A stretch of DNA of 64,000 nt from Paracraurococcus lichenis (GTDB taxonomy: Bacteria; Pseudomonadota; Alphaproteobacteria; Acetobacterales; Acetobacteraceae). The position numbers were made by a program, and so were the translations under genes. The stretch covers positions 1-64,000 of the forward strand of contig NZ_JAUTWS010000010.1 in assembly GCF_030657435.1 (NCBI RefSeq), read 5' to 3'. How positions within the stretch are numbered: position 1 is the first letter of the stretch; each line of letters starts with the position of its first letter. Below the pieces are notes generated by a model. The model did no database searches and was not told the origin of the DNA. It saw nothing but the letters and a program-made list of their open reading frames with translations. Shown in pieces: positions 55,131-63,770 of this stretch.

Positions 55131-56680
55131 GGCTCCCAGGCCGCCTCCGGGTCGATCGGGAAGACCGGCCGGGGCAGCCGCTTCCAGGCGAAATTCGCCA
55201 GCACCGGGCTGGTCAGGCCGGGTGCGTCCACCTCGAGGATGCGGTCCTCCCCGAAGAATTCGTCGAAGCCGGCGCGGAAATGCCCGCGGCTCTTCACCAC
55301 CACGCAGCGCGCCTGCGCGATGTCGATGCCGTGCATCTCCAGCATCGCCGGCTCGTGCAACTGCCGCCGCAGCGACCCGACCACGACGCGCAGGCCCGAC
55401 CCTTCCAGTTCCAGCAGCGCCGAGGGGCCGAGGCTGAAGCGGCGGCCGGCCATGGTGCCGCGGCGGCCGAGCCCCTCCCCGTCGCGCAGCGCCAGCACCC
55501 GCGCGGGCGCGGCGAAGCGGCGGGAGAACTCCGACTCCTCGCGGTTGAACACCGCCTCGAGGACAGCGCCCTCGCCCCGCGCATGCGCTTCCGCCGCCAG
55601 CGCCGGATCGACGAAGACGCCAAGCACGACGCCCTGCGCCTCCGCCTCGTGCAGCGCGCGCAGCAGATAGGCCGTGCTGCCGCGGCCGCCGCCGCCCGGG
55701 TTGTCCGCGACATCGGCCAGCAGCACCGGCGGCGCCTCGCCACGGCCGGCGGCAACCGCCGCCGCGACGGCCTCCGCCAGCGGGGTCAGCCGCGGCAGGT
55801 GCCGGTGCCGCGCCGCCCAGGCATGCCGCGCGAGGCAGAGCGCCGCCTCCCGCGCCAGGGCGGCATCGCCGCCGCGCGCGGTCACGGTCACGGTCATCCC
55901 GCATTTCGGCAGGTCGCCGAAGACGAAGCCGGCGGCGACCGAGGCATTGGCGATGCGCGGATCCTCGCGCATCAGCGCCTCGGCCTCGGCGATCCGCTCG
56001 GCATAGGGGCCGGAAGCCGTCAGCAGGGTGACGGAGGGCGGGGTCAGCGGCAGCCGGACGAAGGCCCGCGCCAGGCGTTCGCCCGCCAGCACCTCCCGCA
56101 GCAGGTCGGCGCAGTCGGCGGCGCGCGCCGCCATGTCGACATGCGGGTTGGTCCGGTAGACCACCAGGGCGTCCACCGCCGCGACGAGCCGCTCGGACAC
56201 GTTGCAGTGAAGGTCATGGCTGCAGAGGATAGGCACGGCAGGCCCGACCACCTGGCGGACCATGGCGGCGAGGGTGCCGTCGCTGTCCTCGTCGCCGGTC
56301 GAGGCGCTCGCGCCATGGCTGGCGATATAGACGCCATCCAGCGGCAGGGCGGCGGCGAGGCCGCGGCGCATGGCATCGAGCAGGTCGAGGAAGACCGCAT
56401 GCTCGATCGGCCCGCCGGGCGGCGCGGCGGCGATCAGCACGGGCACCGGCTGCCAGGGGCCGGTCGCGTCCATGCGGTGATAAAAGCCCGCGATCTCGGC
56501 CGGCATGTGGCTGGTCCCGCCACGGGCCAGCGCGGTCATCGCCGCGCCGCGGACCAGGCACTGCCGCGCGAAATCCTCGAGCCGCGTCGGCGGCGCGAAG
56601 GCATTGGCCTCGAGATGCAGGCCGAGGACGGCGATCCGCGGCCCGCCTGCCAGCCTCTCCTTCACCGGCGCCTCCTCCAT
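55094..56680 (-). CDS. M81-family metallopeptidase (MlrC-like)
   Basis: A 528-residue protein of the MlrC/DUF1485 family. The N-terminal part has RIAVLGLHLEANAFAP, a typical M81 opening with metal-binding His/Glu, then GVYIASHGASASTGDEDSDG and PILCSHDLHCNVSERLV; the C-terminal part is VLLADVADNPGGGGRGST and CVVVKSRGHFRAGFDEFF. MlrC completes microcystin breakdown, but most family members have unknown substrates. ATG 56680 follows GGAGGAGG. It is divergent from the ArgE-like gene. Confidence 0.87.
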   Translation of the reverse strand: MEEAPVKERLAGGPRIAVLGLHLEANAFAPPTRLEDFARQCLVRGAAMTALARGGTSHMPAEIAGFYHRMDATGPWQPVPVLIAAAPPGGPIEHAVFLDLLDAMRRGLAAALPLDGVYIASHGASASTGDEDSDGTLAAMVRQVVGPAVPILCSHDLHCNVSERLVAAVDALVVYRTNPHVDMAARAADCADLLREVLAGERLARAFVRLPLTPPSVTLLTASGPYAERIAEAEALMREDPRIANASVAAGFVFGDLPKCGMTVTVTARGGDAALAREAALCLARHAWAARHRHLPRLTPLAEAVAAAVAAGRGEAPPVLLADVADNPGGGGRGSTAYLLRALHEAEAQGVVLGVFVDPALAAEAHARGEGAVLEAVFNREESEFSRRFAAPARVLALRDGEGLGRRGTMAGRRFSLGPSALLELEGSGLRVVVGSLRRQLHEPAMLEMHGIDIAQARCVVVKSRGHFRAGFDEFFGEDRILEVDAPGLTSPVLANFAWKRLPRPVFPIDPEAAWEPQGSTIPATQAQ

Positions 56681-56746
56681 TCGTCCTCCTCCGGGCCGGA
56701 TTGCTCCTGCGCGCACCGGGTATAGACTGGCGGCGGGAGACAGGGG

Positions 56747-57904
56747 ATGCATGAAGAATCGGTCGCGGTGCTGGCGCGGCTCGTGTCCTTCGACACGACC
56801 AGCCGCAACAGCAACCTGCCCCTGATCCGCTGGGTGGAGACGTGGCTGGCGGCGCGGGGCGTCGAGAGCCGGGTGACGCTGGACGGGTCGGGCGAGAAGG
56901 CGAATCTGCACGCGGTGGTCGGGCCGCGCGTCGCGGGCGGCCTCGCCCTCTCGGCGCATGTCGATTGCGTGCCCGTCGACGGCCAGCCCTGGCGCGCCGA
57001 TCCCTTCACCCTGCGGCGGGAGGCGGGCCGGCTGATCGGCCGCGGCACCGCCGACATGAAGGGCTTCGCCGCCTGCGCCATCGCCATGCTGCCGCGGCTC
57101 GCCGCCCTGCCGCTGGCCCGGCCGGTGCATCTCTGCCTGACGCATGACGAGGAGACCACGGCCGAGGGCGCGCGCCGCCTGGTGCCGCTGCTGGGCGAGC
57201 AGGCGCCGCCGCCCGCCGCCTGCATCGTCGGCGAGCCGACCGGCATGGCGCCGGTGATCGCGCAGAAGGGCTATGCGAGCTGGGTCGCCACCGTCACCGG
57301 TCTCTCCGGCCATTCCTCCCGCACGACCGGGACGGCGAATGCGCTGCAGGCGGCGGCCGAGGGCGTCGCCTGGCTCTCGGCGAAGGCGCGGGAGATCGCC
57401 GCGACGGGCCGGCGGATCGAGGGATTCGAGCCGCCCTGGACCACGGTGCATGTCGGCACCTTCCAGGCCGGCAGCGCGCTGAACATCGTGCCCGACCATG
57501 CCGAGTTCGCCTTCGAGGTGCGTTCCATCCCCGGCGACGATCCCGCGGCGGTGACGGCCGGCCTGCAGGCCTTCATGGAGGGCACGGTGCTGCCGCCGCT
57601 GCGCGGCGTGGCGCCGGAGGCGCGGATGGAGCTGCGGCCGCGCTCCTTCCTGCCCGGCTTCGACCTGCCGGAGGATGCGCCGCTCACCCTGCTGCTGCAG
57701 CAGGTGACGGGCCGCAACCAGGCCGGGCGCGTCAGCTACGGCACCGAGGCCGGGTTCTTCCAGGACGCGGGAATTGCCACCATCGTCTGCGGGCCGGGGC
57801 ATATCGCCCAGGCGCACCAGCCGGAGGAATGGGTGGCGGAGGACCAGATCGCGGAGTGCCTCGACGTCCTCGACCGCCTCGGGCGGACGCTGACGGACGG
57901 ATGA
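56747..57904 (+). CDS. argE: acetylornithine deacetylase (ArgE/M20 family)
   Basis: A 385-residue M20 hydrolase. Zinc ligands and catalytic residues are in LSAHVDCVPVDG (His, Asp), GRGTADMKGFAACAIAM (Asp), LTHDEETTAEGARRL (Glu-Glu) and the dimerisation-domain VTGLSGHSSRT, with a C-terminal His in GPGHIAQAHQPEEWV. These match ArgE, which removes acetyl from N-acetylornithine, but other acyl-amino-acid deacylases share them. argJ lies 4 kb away; if argJ recycles acetyl groups, an ArgE paralogue may serve catabolism. It overlaps the AstE-like gene. Confidence 0.85.
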   Translation: MHEESVAVLARLVSFDTTSRNSNLPLIRWVETWLAARGVESRVTLDGSGEKANLHAVVGPRVAGGLALSAHVDCVPVDGQPWRADPFTLRREAGRLIGRGTADMKGFAACAIAMLPRLAALPLARPVHLCLTHDEETTAEGARRLVPLLGEQAPPPAACIVGEPTGMAPVIAQKGYASWVATVTGLSGHSSRTTGTANALQAAAEGVAWLSAKAREIAATGRRIEGFEPPWTTVHVGTFQAGSALNIVPDHAEFAFEVRSIPGDDPAAVTAGLQAFMEGTVLPPLRGVAPEARMELRPRSFLPGFDLPEDAPLTLLLQQVTGRNQAGRVSYGTEAGFFQDAGIATIVCGPGHIAQAHQPEEWVAEDQIAECLDVLDRLGRTLTDG

Positions 57905-58917
57905 TGGCCGAGCCGGAGCCGCTGCCGCCCGACCTCTCCGCCCTGCTCGCGGGCGGCCTGCCGCGCATGACGGTGCGGGTCGCCCTGCCCGACCTGCGGC
58001 CCTGGTACGGCGGCAATGTCCTGCCGGGCGTCTGGAGCTTCGGCGCCGAGGCGCCCGGCCCGCATGTCGCGGTCGTGGCGGCGACGCATGGCAACGAGAT
58101 CGGCGGCGCCATCCTGCTCGACCGCTGGCTGCGCGCCGGGCTGCGGCCGCAGCGCGGACGGCTCTCCCTGGTCTTCGCCAATCTCGACGCGCTGTCCCGC
58201 TTCGATCCCGAGGACCCGACGGCGAGCCGCTTCATCGACGAGGACCTCAACCGGGTCTGGGACGAGGAGACGCTCTCGGGCGGCCGCCGCTCCTCCGAGC
58301 TCCGGCGCGCGCGGGTGCTGAGGCCGCTCTTCGACACGGTCGACGTGCTGCTCGACCTGCACTCGATGCTCTGGCCCTCCGACCCGCTGGTCCTGACCGG
58401 GCAGCCGCGGCGCGCGGCGCGCCTCGCGCTCGATATCGGGCTGCCGCCGCTGGTGGTGGCGGATGAGGGGCACCTCGCGGGCCTGCGGATCATCGACTAT
58501 GCCCGCTTCGGCGCGCCCGACGGCCCGGGCGTGGCGCTGCTGCTCGAGGCGGGCGCGCATTGGGAGACCGCGACGGTCGAGACCATGGAGGCCGCCGGGG
58601 CGCGGCTGCTGCGGCACGCCGGGATGCTGCCGGCGGCGGAGGGCCCGGCGCCGGCATCGCCGGCCATGGCCGGCCCGCCGCGCCTGGCCGAGGTCACGCG
58701 CACGGTCACCGCGCGCACGCCGGGCTTCGCCTTCCTGCGGCCCTATCGCGGCGGGCATGTGGTGCCGCACCGGAACACGCTGATCGCGCTGGACGGGGAG
58801 GAGGAGATCCGCACCCCGCATGACGACTGCCTGCTGGTGATGCCGAGCCTGCGCGCCCTGCCGGGCCAGACGGCGGTGCGGCTGGCCCGCTTCGTCGAGG
58901 ATCAGGTGGAGACCTGA
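57901..58917 (+). CDS. succinylglutamate desuccinylase/aspartoacylase-family protein
   Basis: A 338-residue M14-like zinc hydrolase of the AstE/ASPA family. Metal and active-site motifs are VVAATHGNEIGGAIL (His, Glu) and TVDVLLDLHSMLWPSDP (His), with the substrate-Arg region IDEDLNRVWDEE. The C-terminal beta part (TPGFAFLRPYRGGHVVPHRNTLI) fits. It removes an acyl group from an N-acyl-amino acid; which one is open. The ATG overlaps the ArgE stop (ATGA), so the two deacylases work together. Confidence 0.85.
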   Translation: MMAEPEPLPPDLSALLAGGLPRMTVRVALPDLRPWYGGNVLPGVWSFGAEAPGPHVAVVAATHGNEIGGAILLDRWLRAGLRPQRGRLSLVFANLDALSRFDPEDPTASRFIDEDLNRVWDEETLSGGRRSSELRRARVLRPLFDTVDVLLDLHSMLWPSDPLVLTGQPRRAARLALDIGLPPLVVADEGHLAGLRIIDYARFGAPDGPGVALLLEAGAHWETATVETMEAAGARLLRHAGMLPAAEGPAPASPAMAGPPRLAEVTRTVTARTPGFAFLRPYRGGHVVPHRNTLIALDGEEEIRTPHDDCLLVMPSLRALPGQTAVRLARFVEDQVET

Positions 58918-59684
58918 TCCGCCGGCGGCTCGCCCTGCTGCGCCTCGCCGAACCGCGACAGCAGCGCGAAGCACTCGGCCGCCGCCGCCTCGACCGCCGC
59001 GGCATCCGTCCCCTTCGAGACCAGCGCCACGCCGCCGCCCCGGCCGCGGTAATAGGGATAGCTGCCGAGGTCGAGGGCCGGGTACTTCGCCTGGATGGCC
59101 GACAGGCCCTCGGCGATCTGGCCCTCATAGACCTGGTGCGCGTAGACGGTGTGGGAGCGGATCGGCTGCCCGCCCTCGAGGCTCGGCGCCAGCGCCTCGA
59201 ACATGCTGCGCATGATCCGCGGGACGCCCGCCATCACATGGACATTGCCCATGGAGAAGCCGGGCGCCGTGGTCTCGGCGCAGACGATCGGCACGGCGCC
59301 GCGCGGCAGGGTCGCCATGCGGAGGCGGGCGGCGTTCATCTCCACCGGCGGGTCGCGGCGGGCATAGTCCGCGGCCATGGCGGCGCGGGAGGGCTCGTGC
59401 ACCTCCCAGGGCACGCCGAAGGCCTTGGCCACGCATTCGCTGGTGATGTCGTCATGCGTCGGGCCGATGCCGCCGGTCGTGAAGACATGGGTGAACCTCG
59501 CCCGGCACTCGTTCACCGTGGCGATGATCGTCGCCTCCACATCCGGGATGACGCGGGCCTCGCGCAGCGGGATGCCGATCTCGCCGAGGCGGGTCGCCAG
59601 GAATTGCAGGTTGGCGTCGCGGGTACGGCCCGAGAGCACCTCGTTGCCGATGATCAGCAGGCAGGCGGTGGGATTGCTTGTCAT
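58902..59684 (-). CDS. CinA/MoaB-domain protein, molybdopterin-binding type
   Basis: A 260-residue protein with the MoCF/CinA-N domain (about 1-170): LLIIGNEVLSGRTRDANLQFL, then HVFTTGGIGPTHDDITSE, and PGFSMGNVHVMAGVPRIMRSMF. The CinA C-terminal nicotinamide-deamidase domain is absent; stand-alone forms of this size are common in alphaproteobacteria. Proposed roles are ADP-ribose-pyrophosphatase-like activity or nucleotide cofactor turnover. Its ATG overlaps the upstream VapC-like toxin stop by four bases. The 3' end overlaps the AstE-like gene by 16 bases. Confidence 0.85.
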   Translation of the reverse strand: MTSNPTACLLIIGNEVLSGRTRDANLQFLATRLGEIGIPLREARVIPDVEATIIATVNECRARFTHVFTTGGIGPTHDDITSECVAKAFGVPWEVHEPSRAAMAADYARRDPPVEMNAARLRMATLPRGAVPIVCAETTAPGFSMGNVHVMAGVPRIMRSMFEALAPSLEGGQPIRSHTVYAHQVYEGQIAEGLSAIQAKYPALDLGSYPYYRGRGGGVALVSKGTDAAAVEAAAAECFALLSRFGEAQQGEPPADQVST

Positions 59685-60100
59685 GGGTGTTCCTGGACGT
59701 CGTCGGGAGACCAGAGGGGGATGGCGAGGGATTGCGCAAGGGCGGCGAGGCGGCGGTCGAAGGTGGCGAGGGCCGCGCCGCGCCGCCGCGCTACGGTCAA
59801 ATAGAGGCAATCGTAGATCCCGTGGCGGTGGCGCAGCGACAGGCCGATGGCCTCCCGCAACAGCGGCTCGTGCGCCATGACCGCGATACCGAGCGACTGC
59901 AGGTGACCCAGGGCCTGCGCCGGAACCGCCTCCGTGACCTCTCCGCGTCGCTGCTTCCGCAGCAGCGCATTCATCGTCTCGACCGCGAGCAGGTCGGGCG
60001 CGATGAGCGACCACGCCGGATCCAGCAGCCGCTCGGCCAGGTCCGAGCCGGCTTCGGGCACGAACCACTTCACGGCGCAGCTTGCATCGACGACCACCAT
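59681..60100 (-). CDS. PIN-domain toxin, VapC/FitB-like
   Basis: A 139-residue PIN toxin. Acidic residues are in VVVDASCAVKWF, LLAVETMNALL, GIYDCLYLTVA and ATFDRRLAALA. It would cut RNA when free of its antitoxin. ATG 60100 overlaps the antitoxin stop (TGATG); an in-frame TTG at 60103 is less likely. The stop overlaps the CinA-like start, tying the toxin to that gene. Confidence 0.87.
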   Translation of the reverse strand: MVVVDASCAVKWFVPEAGSDLAERLLDPAWSLIAPDLLAVETMNALLRKQRRGEVTEAVPAQALGHLQSLGIAVMAHEPLLREAIGLSLRHRHGIYDCLYLTVARRRGAALATFDRRLAALAQSLAIPLWSPDDVQEHP

Positions 60101-60342
60101 CAATCGTCGTCCCGGTCCCCGTCTCGCCAGCGCCGGATGTACTCGGTGGAGTCGGATGTCTGCGGCGGCTGCGCCGCCCGCATCGCCCGCAATTCCTCGA
60201 TGAGCGCGGCACGACCCTCAGCCGCGTCGCGGTTCATCAGATCGCGCACATAGCCTTCGAGCGAGGTACCGCGCGCCGCCGCCTTGCGCTTCAGCCGCTC
60301 GACCACCGCATCGTCCAGTTGCCGCACCAGCACCTGGGCCAT
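60100..60342 (-). CDS. ribbon-helix-helix antitoxin, FitA/VapB-like
   Basis: An 80-residue antitoxin. Its N-terminal RHH part is QVLVRQLDDAVVERLKRKAAARGTS, with the FitA-like phrase LEGYVRDLMNRDA. The acidic C-terminus (TEYIRRWRDGDRDDD) would occupy the PIN active site. It starts 14 bases from a perfect inverted repeat (60356-60376), a likely self-repression operator, and is coupled to the toxin. Confidence 0.87.
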   Translation of the reverse strand: MAQVLVRQLDDAVVERLKRKAAARGTSLEGYVRDLMNRDAAEGRAALIEELRAMRAAQPPQTSDSTEYIRRWRDGDRDDD

Positions 60343-60355
60343 GGCGACCTCCGTC

Positions 60356-60376
60356 TGCTATCACTCGATGATAGCA
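60356..60376. promoter_or_regulatory. operator-like inverted repeat of the FitAB/VapBC pair
   Basis: Perfect 8-base arms TGCTATCA and TGATAGCA flank CTCGA just upstream of the antitoxin ATG, in an A+T-richer patch. RHH antitoxins bind such palindromes, so this is the likely autoregulation site. Confidence 0.7.
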
Positions 60377-60387
60377 CAGCCGGCGCC

Positions 60388-61395
60388 CTAGAGAAAATCC
60401 CGCAGCATCGCCACCAGCGGCTTGTCAGCCGGCGGCATGGCATAGGCGCCAAGCTTCTGCGGCCGGACCCAGGCGAGCGCCTGCCCCTCTACCGCCCGCA
60501 CCGCCCCGTTCCAGCGCCGGCAGAGATAGAGCGGCATCAGCAGGTGGAACCTCTCGTAGCCATGCGAGGCGAAGGTGAAGGGCGCGAGGCAGGCGGCCGA
60601 GACGTCGATGTCCAGCTCCTCCTTCAGCTCGCGGATCAGCGCCGCCTCCGGCGTCTCGCCCGGCTGCACCTTGCCGCCAGGGAACTCCCAGAGGCCGGCC
60701 AGCGGCTTGCCCTCCGGCCGCCGCGCCAGCAGCACCCGGCCATCGGCATCGACCAGCGCGACGGCGGCGACCAGCAGCACGGGCTTCGCGTCGGCCGGCG
60801 CCGCCGCCGTCTCCGCCGGGGGTGGCGCCGGCACGGGATCGCCGGTGATCGCCTCCCGCCCGCCCTCGAAGAGCAGCACCGGCATCGGCCCGCCACGCGA
60901 GAGGAAGGTCCGCCGCCCCTCCCCTGCCGGCCGCAGCCCGATCCGCCGCAGCACCGCCTGGGAGCGCGGGTTGTCCTTCAGGGCGCTCGCCCGGATGGTG
61001 GCGATGTCGAGATGGGCCAGCGCCCAGCGGCAGAGCCGCGCCGCCGCCTCGGGCGCCACGCCATGGCCCCAGAAGCGCCGCCCGACCCAGTAGCCGAGCT
61101 CGGCCGCGCTTCGGTCGCGCGAGAGGGTGAGGCCGACGCAGCCGACCAGCACCTCCTCGCCGTTCTCCTCGCCCACGATGGCCAGGTGCCAGGCCTCCCC
61201 GGCCGCGATCTGCGCCCAGGTGGAGGCGATCCAGGTATCGGCGAGGTCCCGCGGATAGGGAAAGGGCACGCGGGCGAGGGTCTTCGCCACCTCCCAGTCG
61301 TTGACGAGGCGATGGAGCGCGGCGGCGTCCTCGGCGCGGAGGGGGCGCAGGACCAGCCGCTCCGTGCGGAGCGGGGCGAAATCGGGGGGCGTCAC
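60388..61395 (-). CDS. GNAT acetyltransferase-Nudix (MutT-like) fusion
   Basis: A 335-residue two-domain protein. Residues 1-175 form a GNAT domain (LRTERLVLRPLRAEDAAAL; ELGYWVGRRFWGHGVAPEAA; IRASALKDNPRSQAVLRRIG). Residues 205-335 form a Nudix domain with LWEFPGGKVQPGETPEAALI followed by RELKEELDID, a MutT-type 8-oxo-dGTP sanitising box. A Pro/Ala linker joins them. The start is GTG 61395; a TTG at 61455 with GGAG upstream is an alternative. It lies between argJ and a toxin-antitoxin pair. Confidence 0.82.
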   Translation of the reverse strand: MTPPDFAPLRTERLVLRPLRAEDAAALHRLVNDWEVAKTLARVPFPYPRDLADTWIASTWAQIAAGEAWHLAIVGEENGEEVLVGCVGLTLSRDRSAAELGYWVGRRFWGHGVAPEAAARLCRWALAHLDIATIRASALKDNPRSQAVLRRIGLRPAGEGRRTFLSRGGPMPVLLFEGGREAITGDPVPAPPPAETAAAPADAKPVLLVAAVALVDADGRVLLARRPEGKPLAGLWEFPGGKVQPGETPEAALIRELKEELDIDVSAACLAPFTFASHGYERFHLLMPLYLCRRWNGAVRAVEGQALAWVRPQKLGAYAMPPADKPLVAMLRDFL

Positions 61396-61468
61396 GGGGG
61401 GCGGCGACTCACTGCGGGGGCCTGCCAGGAACGGCCAGCCCCGCCCCGCCGTCAAGGCGTCTCCGCGG

Positions 61469-62707
61469 TCAGCTCCGGTAGGAGCCGTTGATGTCGATGT
61501 AGCCGTGCGTCAGGTCGCAGGTCCAGACCCTGGCCCGGCCCTCGCCGAGGCCGATATCGACCGTGATCGCGACCTCCCGCCCCTTCATGTGGGCGACCAC
61601 CGGCGTCTCGTCATAGCCCGGCACCACGCCGCCCTCGCGCGCCATCCAGGTCCCGCCGACGGCGATCGAGAGCCGATCGCGGTCGGCCGGCTCGCCGGCC
61701 TTGCCGACCGCCATGACGATGCGGCCCCAATTCGCGTCCTCGCCGGCCACCGCGGTCTTGACCAGCGGCGAGTTGGCGATGCTCATGGCGATCCGCTTGG
61801 CCGAGGCGTCGGAGACCGCGCCGGTCACGGTGATCTCGATCAGCTTCTGCGCGCCCTCGCCGTCGCGGGCGACCATCAGGGCGAGGTCCATCAGCACCGC
61901 CTGCAGGGCGCGGCGGAAATCGGCCAGGACCTCGCCGCCCCCGGCCGGCACCGGCGGGTGCTGCGCCTGGCCGGTGGCGAAGAGCATCAGTGTGTCGCTG
62001 GTCGAGGTGTCGGAATCGACGGTAACGCAGTTGAAGCTGGTTTCCGTCCCTTCCGCGAGCATGGCCTGCAGCGCCGGCGCCGGGATGGCGGCATCGGTGG
62101 CGACGAAGCTCAGCATCGTCGCCATGTCCGGCGCGATCATGCCGCTGCCCTTGGCGATGCCGGCGATGGTCACGCGCGTGCCGCCGATCTCGGCCGTCCG
62201 CACCGCCGCCTTGGGGAAGGTGTCGGTGGTCATGATGCCGCGCGCCGCCTCCGGCCAGCGCGCCGGCGCGAGCGCCGCATGCAGCGCGGGCAGCGCCGCG
62301 GTCAGCTTCTCATGCGGCAGGGTCTCGCCGATCACGCCGGTGGAGGCCAGGAACACCTCCTCCGGCCGGCAGCCGACCAGCCTTGCCGCCGCCTCGGCGG
62401 TCGCCCGCGTCGCCTCCCGCCCCGCGCGTCCCGTGAAGACATTGGCATTGCCGGCATTGACCACCAGCGCGCGGGCGGTGCCGCCCGGCAGCACCTGCCG
62501 GCACCACTCGACCGGCGCGCCGGGGCAGCGGTTCTGGGTGAAGACGCCCGCGACGGTCGTGCCCGGGGCGAATTCCATCATCGTCAGGTCGGCGCGGCCC
62601 TTGTAGCGGATGCCGGCCTCGATGACGCCGAGGCGGATGCCGGCGATCGCCGGCATCTCGGGCAGCGGGAGGGCGAGCGGGGAGACGGGCAGATCCTTGC
62701 CGGCCAT
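61469..62707 (-). CDS. argJ: bifunctional ornithine acetyltransferase/N-acetylglutamate synthase
   Basis: A 412-residue enzyme of the cyclic arginine pathway. It moves acetyl from N-acetylornithine to glutamate and, if bifunctional, also makes N-acetylglutamate from acetyl-CoA. The self-cleavage site is in [14 protein letters not shown], between Ala196 and Thr197, with Thr197 the nucleophile. Other conserved blocks are [25 protein letters not shown] and [13 protein letters not shown]. It follows the parvulin gene on the minus strand across a short gap with a perfect 20-base palindrome. Confidence 0.96.
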   Translation of the reverse strand: MAGKDLPVSPLALPLPEMPAIAGIRLGVIEAGIRYKGRADLTMMEFAPGTTVAGVFTQNRCPGAPVEWCRQVLPGGTARALVVNAGNANVFTGRAGREATRATAEAAARLVGCRPEEVFLASTGVIGETLPHEKLTAALPALHAALAPARWPEAARGIMTTDTFPKAAVRTAEIGGTRVTIAGIAKGSGMIAPDMATMLSFVATDAAIPAPALQAMLAEGTETSFNCVTVDSDTSTSDTLMLFATGQAQHPPVPAGGGEVLADFRRALQAVLMDLALMVARDGEGAQKLIEITVTGAVSDASAKRIAMSIANSPLVKTAVAGEDANWGRIVMAVGKAGEPADRDRLSIAVGGTWMAREGGVVPGYDETPVVAHMKGREVAITVDIGLGEGRARVWTCDLTHGYIDINGSYRS

Positions 62708-62726
62708 GGCATGTTCCTCTCGGGCA

Positions 62727-62746
62727 ACCGGCGGGCGCCCGCCGGT
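62727..62746. terminator. 20-base perfect palindrome between PPIase and argJ
   Basis: ACCGGCGGGCGCCCGCCGGT is its own complement; it could fold as an 8-bp stem with a 4-base loop. It lies in the 76-base gap after the PPIase stop and may end or attenuate transcription; no T-run follows. Confidence 0.4.
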
Positions 62747-62783
62747 CGATGCCAGCGGGCCCCGCCCTCGATCCTGCGGCGCG

Positions 62784-63770
62784 TCAGCGGCGCTGCGGCG
62801 CCGGGCGCGCGCCCGGCTGGGGCGCCCCCGACTGGGCCGGCGGCGCGGCCGTGTCGAGCAGCGAGCCCCCGGCCGGCGCCTGGTCCAGCCGCTCGATCTT
62901 CGCCGTCGCGCGGATGCGCTGCACCACGGCGTCCACCTGCTCCTGCAGCATGCGCTGGCGGAGCTCGTCGCGGCTCTGCTCGAAGCTCGGCACCTCGGCG
63001 GCGCGGCGCTCCTCGACCTTGATGACGTGCCAGCCGAAGGGGCTCTTCACCGGCGTCGCGCTCACCTCGCCCGGCTTCATGGCGAAGGCGGCCTCGGCGA
63101 ATTCCGGCACCATGTCGCCGCGCTTGAAGAAGCCGAGGTCGCCGCCGTCGCGCGAGCCGGGATCGGTCGACATGCGCTTGGCGACCGCGGCGAAGTCCTC
63201 GCCGCCCTTGACGGCCGCCAGCGCCTGGCCCGCATCGGCCTCCGAGCGCAGCAGGATGTGGCGGGCATGCACCTCCTCCTCGCCCTGGCGCTTGCCGCTC
63301 TCCTGCTCGTAGCGGGCGCGAAGCGTCGCATCCGTCACCTGCGCCGAGACCTCCCGCGCGAGGTAGGCCTGCTGCAGCTCCTGGTCCTCGGCGCGGCGGA
63401 TGCGGCGCTGCACCCCCGCGTCCTTGTCGAGGCCGGCGGCGCGCGCGGCCTCGGTGATCGCGCGCTCGGTGATCGTGCGCTCCGTCAACTGGCGCCGGAC
63501 ATCGGGCGGCAGGACCTGCAGCAGCATCTGCGGCGGCATCTCCCGCAGGTTGGCCGGCAGCACGTCCTGCGCCGTCGCCAGCACGTCGGAGAGGCGGACA
63601 TCCTGGCCATCCACCCGGGCGACCACGGGATCCTCGGCCGGCTGGGCCGCCGGCGGCTGGCCGGTCGCCGGCGGCTGGCCGGTCGCCGGCCCCTGCCCCT
63701 GGGCCAGGGCGCCGAAGGGGGCCAGCGGCAGCAACAGGGCGGCGGCCAGCGTCATGGAACGGAAAGGCAT
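62784..63770 (-). CDS. parvulin-type peptidylprolyl isomerase
   Basis: A 328-residue periplasmic foldase. The signal peptide ([21 protein letters not shown]) is followed by a Gly/Gln/Pro linker with the repeat ATGQPP (two 18-base units at 63655-63690). An N-terminal chaperone-like helical domain then leads to the parvulin domain ([50 protein letters not shown]). It resembles SurA/PrsA-type PPIases and may help outer-membrane proteins fold. ATG 63770 gives the best signal peptide. In related genomes secA often lies on the other side, beyond this window. Confidence 0.88.
   Translation of the reverse strand: MPFRSMTLAAALLLPLAPFGALAQGQGPATGQPPATGQPPAAQPAEDPVVARVDGQDVRLSDVLATAQDVLPANLREMPPQMLLQVLPPDVRRQLTERTITERAITEAARAAGLDKDAGVQRRIRRAEDQELQQAYLAREVSAQVTDATLRARYEQESGKRQGEEEVHARHILLRSEADAGQALAAVKGGEDFAAVAKRMSTDPGSRDGGDLGFFKRGDMVPEFAEAAFAMKPGEVSATPVKSPFGWHVIKVEERRAAEVPSFEQSRDELRQRMLQEQVDAVVQRIRATAKIERLDQAPAGGSLLDTAAPPAQSGAPQPGARPAPQRR

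Noticed and set aside
56681..57817. Upstream extension of the M81 frame
   Set aside because: It is antisense to the well-supported ArgE-like gene; ATG 56680 has a strong ribosome-binding site and the family start.
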